A stretch of DNA of 5,826 bases from Gammaproteobacteria bacterium. GTDB taxonomy: Bacteria; Pseudomonadota; Gammaproteobacteria; HK1. Both the position numbers and the translations under genes were made by a program. The stretch's first letter is position 1, and every line of letters starts with the position of its first letter. The stretch lies in assembly GCA_022822245.1 (NCBI GenBank), contig JAJECB010000507.1, positions 1 through 5,826 on the forward strand. The letters run 5' to 3'. The notes below the pieces were generated by a model that was not told where the DNA came from, ran no database searches, and worked only from the letters and a program-made list of their open reading frames with translations. Below are positions 1-5,140 of this stretch, piece after piece.

Positions 1-96
1 CTCTTCGGAGAGTCCCTGCACCGATTCGTGTGCTACGACGGGCGGCTGGCGAGCGCGGCGAACGCCGGCAACTGGACCGTCGTGTCGCCCGATTGA
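1..96 (+). CDS. C-terminal end of an unrecognised protein (5' partial)
   Basis: Frame 1 is open from the left edge to a TGA at 94-96 and gives 31 residues, beginning LFGESLHRF and ending GNWTVVSPD. About 28 of 31 codons end in G or C, the same bias as the intact genes here, which favours this frame as real coding sequence. The codon-aligned antisense frame is also open but lacks that bias. The tail is too short to assign a family: no catalytic motif is visible and I do not recognise it. The gene's start and most of its body lie outside the window. Its stop faces the truncated serine hydrolase across a gene-poor stretch of about 320 bases, so its surroundings give no hint of function. Confidence 0.5.
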   Translation, partial: LFGESLHRFVCYDGRLASAANAGNWTVVSPD

Positions 97-421
97 CGTA
101 TGCCCAACTGGCGCGAGGAACGACTGCGCCCGTTGCTCAAACGGTTCGCTTCCCTGTTCGCCCGGCAACGAGCGCTCCAACAAATCTTCGGCGCCCTCTG
201 AAATGAGGGGTTCCAGCGTCGCGCCGGACTGCTTTTCAGATTCCCCGATGATGAAAATTCACGGCGGCGGCCGAGGCTTGATCCCAACGCTCGCGAAACG
301 CCAGCCTGCGAACCCGAGATCGAGGACGCCGCGCTGGACTGCGTGAGCCGCTCCCGAAAAGCCGGACCATCGAGAACGAGGAGATTCCCGGATATGCCAC
401 CGGGAACGTCTCCCACTGAAT
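97..421. other. Gene-poor stretch with possible degenerate coding remnant
   Basis: No intact gene is supported here. In register with the upstream plus-strand gene, positions 97-255 show G+C of roughly 70, 45 and 66 percent at codon positions 1, 2 and 3 (my hand count). The low second position is a coding signature, but it does not tell which strand was coding. On the plus strand this register has stops at 94-96 and 199-201; the piece starting at ATG 100 encodes only 33 residues, beginning MPNWREERL, with no Shine-Dalgarno. On the minus strand the aligned frame is open from 258 to the left edge, and back to an ATG at 453 apart from one TGA (261-259), but gives no family I recognise. From about 259 to 420 the periodicity disappears. 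Decayed gene or mobile-element debris is the simplest reading. Confidence 0.3.
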
Positions 422-925
422 GTCTCCACTTCGATCACGATCGAACCCTCCACTGTGGCGAAGGAGGTCTCGCACCGTGATCTCGTTCATCCGTGGATCC
501 TTGGGAGGGTGCGGCTCAATCCCGGAGAGCAGGTCCTGGAATACCCGGGCGTCCAGCTTGAGCCGCCCGTCCTCGACGAGCTTGAGCACCGCGACGGCCG
601 TGATGGGCTTGGAGAGGCTCGCGATTCGGAAAAGCGAGTCCGGTTGAACGGGAGCTTCACGCAGCCGGTCCGCCATTCCGAAACCGCGGGCATAGACGAG
701 GCGCCCGTCCCGCGCGACGGCGACGGCAGCTCCGGGAATGCGGTGGACCCGCATGATCCGCGCCACGATCCGGTCGTACGGTTCCAGCCCCGGCACGAAT
801 TGCCCCGTCCGCACGATGTCCGGTCCATCCGTCGAAGATGCCCGCGCCTCGACTGCGAGCGCGAAGAGGGCCGCAACGGCAGTGAGAACCACGGCCGCAG
901 CTCTTGTCCACGGTCCTGTCGTCAT
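236..925 (-). pseudogene. 3'-truncated serine hydrolase (class C beta-lactamase/esterase type)
   Basis: The predicted product is 229 residues, against roughly 400 or more for exported serine hydrolases of this family. Residues 8-29 form a signal peptide (Arg, a hydrophobic run, then AVEARAS). The catalytic SxxK motif is S103-L-S-K106 in RIASLSKPITA, preceded by the usual block IPGAAVAVARDG (63-74). A conserved LLRHSGGFDRDRSGD follows at 154-168. After D168 (about position 422) family similarity stops: the expected YxN motif, the C-terminal KTG/HxG-type motif and some 200 residues are absent. The remaining 60 residues are a low-complexity, Arg/Ser-rich tail ending at a TGA (238-236). No other minus-strand frame restores the missing half, so a rearrangement or deletion fits better than one frameshift. 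The start at 925 is preferred to the longer frame from 1063 because the signal peptide and a GGGAG element fit it. An active periplasmic enzyme is unlikely. Confidence 0.72.
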
Positions 926-935
926 TCGTCCCGTT

Positions 936-940
936 CTCCC
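936..940 (-). promoter_or_regulatory. Shine-Dalgarno for the serine hydrolase
   Basis: The minus strand reads GGGAG ten bases before the ATG at 925-923. It supports this start over the in-frame ATG at 1063, which would put 46 residues in front of an obvious signal peptide. The spacing is a little long, so the call is moderate. Confidence 0.4.
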
Positions 941-1119
941 GTGTTCCGGTCGCGCATCCGGTTCCCTCCATGGCCCGGTTTCCGCTCGCGTACCTCCCGC
1001 ACGCGAAGCATTCGGCAAGGCGGCATCATTGCCCCATTCGGCCTGCACCCCGGCCGCCGCCACTACTCCGACCCCATTTTCGCTGGTCCGAGGGGTCCCG
1101 GAGGGGCGACGGAGTCATG

Positions 1120-1125
1120 TATAAA
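1120..1125 (+). promoter_or_regulatory. Possible -10 element upstream of the ThDP enzyme
   Basis: TATAAA is a five-of-six match to the sigma-70 -10 consensus in otherwise very GC-rich DNA, ending 28 bases before the ATG at 1154. No acceptable -35 hexamer lies 16-18 bases upstream (the sequence there is CCCGG-like), and there is no properly spaced extended -10 TG. It is the best candidate in the 228-base divergent gap (926-1153). I found no convincing promoter for the hydrolase in the same gap. Confidence 0.25.
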
Positions 1126-1153
1126 GGTCCCAGTCTCGAGCGGCGCTTTGGAA

Positions 1154-2794
1154 ATGACTCTCATTGGCTCGGAAATTCTCGCGAAGGCGCTCAAGCGCCA
1201 CGACGTCGAGTGCTTCTTCTACCTCATGGGCGGCCCGATGATGGCGGCCGAAACCGCCACCATGGCCGAAGGGATCCGCGGCATCGACGTGCGGCACGAA
1301 CAGGCCGCGGCGATGATGGCCCATGCGTGGGCCCGCATTCGGAACCGCCCGGGGGTCTGCATGGCGGCGTCCGGACCCGGCACCACCAACCTCATCACCG
1401 GGGTTGCCCATGCCTGGGCCGACTGCGTGCCGGTGGTCGCGCTCGGGGGGTCCGCCCCGCTCGGGGCGCTCGGGCGCGGCGCGTTTCAGGAGATCGATCA
1501 GCTCGCGATGATGAAGCCCGCCACGAAGTGGGCCGAGCGGGTGCACGATCCACGCCGGATCCCGGAGTTCGTCGATCGCGCGTTCGAATGCGCCATGTCG
1601 GGCAAGCCCGGGCCGGTGTACCTCGACCTTCCGGGAGATGTGCTCTACACCCCGGTCGAGGAGGACGATATCCCCTGGAAGGGACCGGCGAACGGAAGGG
1701 ACCGCCACCGCCCGAGTCTTTCCGCCGAAGCGGTCGCAGACATCCTTGGCCGGCTTGCGGCGGCGGAACGGCCCATTGTCGTCTCGGGAGGAGGCATCCT
1801 CTGGTCGGAGGCGGAAGCGGCGCTCGAGGCCTTCGTCGACCACTTCGGAATCCCCTTCTTCACGACGCCCCAGAGCCGAGGGGTGATCCGCGAGGATCAC
1901 CCGTTGAGCTTTCTCACCGCGCGCTCCACCGCCTTCCGTGAAGCGGACCTGGTCCTCGTGGTCGGGACCCGCATGAACTACGTCATCGCCCACGGCGATC
2001 CTCCGCGTTTTCATCCTGACGCGCAGTTCGTCCGAATCGACATCGACCCCGAAGAGATTGACACGAGCCCTCGCCTCGACCTCGGGGTGGTCTGCGATGC
2101 CCGCGCCGCGCTCGAGGCGCTGTGCGCGACCGGCAAGGGGGACCCCGATCGCTACGCGACGTGGCGCGAACGACTCGCGGGGCGGAACGCGGGGCGGGAG
2201 GGCGACCACGAACGGTTGCTTTCGAACGACGACGTCCCGATCCATCCATTGCGTCTGTGCGCCGAGGTCCGCGAGTTCATGGACCGCGACGCGGTCCTGG
2301 TCGTCGACGGCCAGGAGATCCTCAACTACGGACGCCAGGCGATCCCGACGCATACCGCGCGCCATCGCATCAACTCGGGGGTATTCGGCACCATGGGGGT
2401 GGGACTGCCGTGCGCCATCGGCGCGAAGCTGGCCAAGCCGGAAGCCCAGGTCATTGCCCTGCACGGGGACGGGTCGCTCGGCATGAACGTCATGGAGCTC
2501 GACACCGCGGTGCGGCACGACGTTCCCCTCCTGATCGTGGTGAGCCTCAACGGCGGGTGGACGGGGGACCCCGACCGCGACAAGCCGGGCCGGGACCTCG
2601 GCTACACCCGATACGACCTGATCGCGCAGGCCCTCGGCTGCCATGGCGAGCACGTGGAGGATCCGGCCGGGATTCGACCTGCATTGGAGCGGGCGCAGGT
2701 CGAGGTGGACCGGGGACGCGTCGCGCTCGTCAACGTGAAGACGGACTGGCGCGCCCGGGCGAGCACCGTCGCCTTCACCCGCTACGCGACCTGA
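1154..2794 (+). CDS. ThDP-dependent acetolactate synthase/IlvG-like enzyme
   Basis: This is a complete 546-residue ThDP enzyme with the family's three domains: PYR (about 4-170), central (about 190-325) and PP (about 365-535). The catalytic glutamate that activates the cofactor is E49 in DVRHEQAAAMMA, followed by SGPGTTNLITG (73-83). The cofactor/Mg motif begins at GDGS (438-441), with D439 and N466 (SLNGG) as expected metal ligands; GVFGTMGVGLPCAIGA (409-424) is the usual entry to the PP domain. Family members cleave or form C-C bonds next to a carbonyl (acetolactate synthase, oxalyl-CoA decarboxylase, 2-hydroxyacyl-CoA lyase), probably in the cytoplasm. The C-terminal half (GYTRYD, ALGCHGEHVEDPAGIRPALERA) resembles mycobacterial IlvG-type proteins of uncertain substrate. 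No small regulatory subunit or other branched-chain amino acid gene is nearby, so true acetolactate synthase activity is doubtful. ATG 1154 fits the family N-terminus but lacks a good Shine-Dalgarno. The open frame continues far upstream, antisense to the hydrolase, and is not coding there. Confidence 0.9.
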   Translation: MTLIGSEILAKALKRHDVECFFYLMGGPMMAAETATMAEGIRGIDVRHEQAAAMMAHAWARIRNRPGVCMAASGPGTTNLITGVAHAWADCVPVVALGGSAPLGALGRGAFQEIDQLAMMKPATKWAERVHDPRRIPEFVDRAFECAMSGKPGPVYLDLPGDVLYTPVEEDDIPWKGPANGRDRHRPSLSAEAVADILGRLAAAERPIVVSGGGILWSEAEAALEAFVDHFGIPFFTTPQSRGVIREDHPLSFLTARSTAFREADLVLVVGTRMNYVIAHGDPPRFHPDAQFVRIDIDPEEIDTSPRLDLGVVCDARAALEALCATGKGDPDRYATWRERLAGRNAGREGDHERLLSNDDVPIHPLRLCAEVREFMDRDAVLVVDGQEILNYGRQAIPTHTARHRINSGVFGTMGVGLPCAIGAKLAKPEAQVIALHGDGSLGMNVMELDTAVRHDVPLLIVVSLNGGWTGDPDRDKPGRDLGYTRYDLIAQALGCHGEHVEDPAGIRPALERAQVEVDRGRVALVNVKTDWRARASTVAFTRYAT

Positions 2795-2882
2795 AGCGGT
2801 TGGCGAGGTCGCGCGACTCCCGGGAGCGGCATCGGAGGTTGACCCGACCGAGCCGGAACGCGTCGCCCTCCATGGGCGGGGC

Positions 2883-3842
2883 TCAGAGCTTCTCGAGCTT
2901 CTGAAGGCTCCGCAGATAGCGGGGTCGCTCCCGGTCTCCGAAGCTCGACGGCCAGCTCGTATAGGAGACCTCGCCGACATAGATGTCACCGCGGCTGTCC
3001 ACGGTGAGTCCGTGGGGAGCAAGGAACTTGCCGGGCTCCTGCCCCGGTCCGTCCTCGCCACCGAGCCGGGCGACCAGTTCGCCTTCGTGGGTGACGATCG
3101 AGAGCCGCGGGCCTAGATTCGGGGCGTTGCGGTTGACGGCCATGCCGGGCCCGAGCTCGCCGATGAAGCAATGCGGGCAGGAGCCTCTCGGCATGAAGAG
3201 CCCGCACGGCCGGTGCAGGTTGCTCCACTGCGCCTCGTAGCGCCCTTCGGTGTCGAAGACCTGGACGCGGTGGTTCTCGCGGTCGGCCACGTAGATCCAG
3301 CCGTCGTCATCGGCGGTGATGTTGTGGACGATGTTGAACTGTCCGGGGCCGGAGCCGCTCTCGCCCCAGGTCTTCACGAGCTTCCCGTCCGGCGAGTACT
3401 TGTGGACGCAGGCATTGCCGTAGCCATCGGAGACGAACAGGTGCCCGTCGGGCGAGAGCGCGGTGTGGGTGCAGCGGTGGAACGGCTCGTTGCTCATGAA
3501 GGGCGCCGGGGTGCCGGGCACGCCGAGCGTCATCAGCACCTTGCCTTCGAGCGTGCAGCGCCTGACGGTGTGGCTGCCGTCGTCGGTGAGGTAGAGCGTC
3601 TCGTCCGGGCCGACATGGATGCCGTGGGCGCGAGGGTACTCTCCCTCGCCCCAGGATCTGAGGAAATTGCCCTCGCGGTCGAAGACGATCATCGGGTGAT
3701 CGCCCCGGTTGAACACATAGACTCGGTCCTTGCCGTCCACCGCCACGGCGGCGACATCGCGGAACTCCCACCCGTCGGGCAGCTTCGCCCAGTCCTCGAC
3801 GACCCGGTAACGGTGTTCGCCGCTTCCCAGAATGACCGCCAT
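2883..3842 (-). CDS. NHL beta-propeller protein, peptidylglycine alpha-amidating lyase (PAL)-like
   Basis: The 319-residue protein has no signal peptide or membrane segment and is built of NHL repeats, for example DVAAVAVDGKDRVYVFNRG, HGIHVGPDETLYLTDDG, SPDGHLFVSDGYGN, HNITADDDGWIYVADREN and HGLTVDSRGDIYVGE. From memory of the animal PAL catalytic core, alignment is close through VSDGYCN...SPSGK, GQF.VPHSL and VADRENGRIQ. The three Zn-ligand histidines correspond to H73, H173 and H277, the active-site tyrosine to Y141 (DGYGN) and an active-site arginine to R188 (ADREN). The Met and Asp flanking the last PAL histidine are Ala and Gly here (APHG). PAL splits peptidyl-alpha-hydroxyglycine into amide and glyoxylate; bacterial relatives have no proven substrate, and no partner monooxygenase is in the window. 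A CPHC pair sits at 222-225 before GELGPGMAVNRNAPNLGPR. The start is fixed by a strong Shine-Dalgarno. It converges with the ThDP gene (88-base gap) and diverges from the transporter. Confidence 0.88.
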   Translation of the reverse strand: MAVILGSGEHRYRVVEDWAKLPDGWEFRDVAAVAVDGKDRVYVFNRGDHPMIVFDREGNFLRSWGEGEYPRAHGIHVGPDETLYLTDDGSHTVRRCTLEGKVLMTLGVPGTPAPFMSNEPFHRCTHTALSPDGHLFVSDGYGNACVHKYSPDGKLVKTWGESGSGPGQFNIVHNITADDDGWIYVADRENHRVQVFDTEGRYEAQWSNLHRPCGLFMPRGSCPHCFIGELGPGMAVNRNAPNLGPRLSIVTHEGELVARLGGEDGPGQEPGKFLAPHGLTVDSRGDIYVGEVSYTSWPSSFGDRERPRYLRSLQKLEKL

Positions 3843-3849
3843 CTGCCCG

Positions 3850-3856
3850 CCTCCTC
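3850..3856 (-). promoter_or_regulatory. Strong Shine-Dalgarno fixing the NHL protein start
   Basis: The minus strand reads GAGGAGG, with seven bases between it and the ATG at 3842-3840. The open frame runs on to an ATG at 4136, but that stretch has no propeller homology and overlaps the start of the transporter gene, so 3842 is chosen. Confidence 0.75.
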
Positions 3857-3874
3857 GCCGTTGCGCCAGGCCCG

Positions 3875-3903
3875 ATTCTCCTTGGCGGGAATCGCGGCGG
3901 CAA
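3875..3903 (-). promoter_or_regulatory. Predicted sigma-70-type promoter of the NHL gene
   Basis: On the minus strand TTGCCG (3903-3898, four of six to TTGACA) and GAGAAT (3880-3875, four of six to TATAAT) are separated by exactly 17 bases. Transcription would start near 3868, giving a leader of about 26 bases that contains the GAGGAGG ribosome site. Each hexamer is weak alone; spacing and position are the main support. I found no comparable plus-strand promoter for the transporter in this gap. Confidence 0.4.
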
Positions 3904-4035
3904 GCGGACAGCGAGCGCACCGCCCCGGTCGCCGGGGAGAACCGATGGAGGCGTCCCGGATCCACCCTGTCGCACCGGGGCCGACTTGCGTTAGGTTTGC
4001 CCATGCGGAGCGGCATCGCTCCGGCCGCACTCGCC

Positions 4036-4040
4036 AAGGG
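4036..4040 (+). promoter_or_regulatory. Shine-Dalgarno favouring ATG 4051 of the transporter
   Basis: AAGGG lies ten bases before ATG 4051. The alternative in-frame ATG at 4003 has only a short AGG before it and would add 16 residues ahead of an already adequate cytoplasmic N-terminus. The choice between the two is not certain. Confidence 0.4.
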
Positions 4041-4050
4041 CTCGCCCGAG

Positions 4051-5061
4051 ATGTCAAGCAGGGGGTTTCGACCAGCGCACAATCCTCGCCTCGGGATCCT
4101 GTTCATCTGCCTCGGGATGATGACCATCACGGTCAACGACGCAATCCTGAAGCAGTTTTCGGATCGCTATCCGCTCCACGAAATCGTCTTCGTGCGTGCG
4201 GTGGTGGCGATTGTGTTCAGCCTCGCCATGCTGCGCTTCGAGGGCGGGCTCCGCGCGCTGCGCACCCGTCGCCCCGGAGCCCACATCGCGCGCGGACTCT
4301 GCATGGTCGTCGCGAACATCGCGTTCTTCGCGGCCCTCGCGGCAATCCCCCTCGCCGATGCGACCGCGCTCTTCTTCGTCGCGCCGCTCTTCATCACCCT
4401 TCTCTCCATCCCGTTCCTCGGGGAAAGGGTAGGCGTCCGACGCTTCTCCGCGGTCGCGGTCGGATTCGCCGGCGTGCTGGTGGTGCTCCGGCCGGGAGGC
4501 GCCGAGCTCGGACATTCCGTCGACCGGCTGACCATGCTGCTTCCCGTCTTGGCGGCGCTTGCGTATGCCGCGATGCAGATCCTGACCCGGCGGCTTCGGG
4601 CAAGCGCGCCGGCTTCCGCCATGGCGATCTACATCCAGATCACCCTGGTCGCGGTCAGCCTCCTCTTCTTCTTCGTGGCGGGCGACGGTCGCTACGCCGC
4701 GGGCATCGAGAGCAGATCGGCGCTCTTCCTGCTGCGCGCCTGGACCTGGCCTACCTTGGAGCACTGGCTCTGGTTCGTGCTGTTGGGCGGCCTTTCGGCG
4801 TTCATCGCCTACTCCGTGACGCAGGCTTACCGGCTCAGCGACGCCGCCACCCTCGCGCCGTTCGAGTATGTCGCGCTGCCGATGGCGATTGCCCTCGGGT
4901 GGCTCGTGTTCGACCACCTTCCCGACGTCTGGGTGCTGCTCGGCTGCGCCCTGATCGCGGGTTCCGGCGTCTACGTGTACCGGCGCAAGAAGAAGGTGGC
5001 GGACGACCTTGCCGGCACACCGCGCCGGCGTCGAGGGAAACGGCTCGCCCGCGGTCGATAA
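4051..5061 (+). CDS. EamA/DMT-superfamily transporter, ten membrane helices
   Basis: The product is 336 residues and is an inner-membrane protein with ten predicted helices at about 14-33, 44-62, 77-96, 103-121, 131-147, 160-178, 189-210, 237-256, 267-287 and 293-310. These fall into the two EamA repeats. The first closes with the family signature FLGERVGVRRFSAVAVGFAGV (122-142), the second with PFEYVALPMAIALGW (270-284) and LLGCALIAGSGVYVYRR. DMT proteins move small metabolites such as amino acids, nucleobase derivatives or S-adenosylmethionine, as exporters or exchangers. The helix 3-4 region (RGLCMVVANIAFFAALAAIPLADATALFF) resembles the SAM-transporter/RhtA-like branch, but the substrate cannot be read from sequence. 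The last 26 residues form a strongly basic tail (RRKKK, then RRRRGKRLARGR), predicted cytoplasmic, longer and more charged than usual. ATG 4003 is an alternative start. The gene diverges from the NHL gene and converges with the dioxygenase. Confidence 0.88.
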   Translation: MSSRGFRPAHNPRLGILFICLGMMTITVNDAILKQFSDRYPLHEIVFVRAVVAIVFSLAMLRFEGGLRALRTRRPGAHIARGLCMVVANIAFFAALAAIPLADATALFFVAPLFITLLSIPFLGERVGVRRFSAVAVGFAGVLVVLRPGGAELGHSVDRLTMLLPVLAALAYAAMQILTRRLRASAPASAMAIYIQITLVAVSLLFFFVAGDGRYAAGIESRSALFLLRAWTWPTLEHWLWFVLLGGLSAFIAYSVTQAYRLSDAATLAPFEYVALPMAIALGWLVFDHLPDVWVLLGCALIAGSGVYVYRRKKKVADDLAGTPRRRRGKRLARGR

Positions 5062-5081
5062 TCGCCGCGGCATGGCCGCAT

Positions 5082-5109
5082 CCGGCAACCGGCGTACTGC
5101 CGGGACCGG
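5082..5109. terminator. Hairpin in the convergent gap, possible bidirectional terminator
   Basis: In the 79 bases between the facing stops of the transporter and the dioxygenase, CCGGC (5089-5093) and GCCGG (5099-5103) pair around the loop GTACT. After a 3x2 internal loop, outer CCGG boxes (5082-5085 and 5106-5109) can pair as well. Position suits a shared terminator, but no run of T follows on either strand, so intrinsic activity is doubtful. Confidence 0.3.
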
Positions 5110-5140
5110 CGACGACCGGGGAGCACGCGACGGGAAGCGA

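Noticed and set aside
100..201. A 33-residue ORF starting four bases after the first gene's stop
   Set aside because: There is no Shine-Dalgarno, G/C at third positions is only about 75 percent, and there is no recognisable motif. It is kept only as part of the possible degenerate stretch.
259..261. TGA read as selenocysteine, joining the two minus-strand open frames around 1-453
   Set aside because: There is no redox motif around the codon (PPP before, IFII after), no clear SECIS-like hairpin just downstream, and no recognised protein family in the joined frame.
1022..1033. GGCA-TCAT-TGCC inverted repeat in the divergent gap, considered as an operator
   Set aside because: The arms are only four bases, there is no second copy in the gap, and no regulator gene is nearby.
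455..1153. N-terminal extension of the ThDP enzyme by 233 residues in the same frame
   Set aside because: The extension is antisense to the hydrolase's signal peptide and SxxK region and is compositionally biased. The family's N-terminus begins at the ATG at 1154.
2817..2826. Perfect palindrome CTCCCGGGAG in the gap between the ThDP and propeller genes, considered as a terminator
   Set aside because: It has no loop to form a hairpin and no T-run follows. A ten-base palindrome is not surprising in such GC-rich DNA.
1115..3061. A 648-codon open frame on the minus strand opposite the ThDP gene
   Set aside because: It is antisense to a gene with clear ThDP-enzyme motifs throughout. High-GC codon use keeps antisense frames open, and the translation is Arg/Gly/Ala-rich without a recognisable domain.
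4054..5088. A 344-codon minus-strand frame opposite the transporter
   Set aside because: It is antisense to ten clear membrane helices. The product is a charged, repetitive Glu/Arg/His-rich chain typical of antisense translation of a hydrophobic gene.
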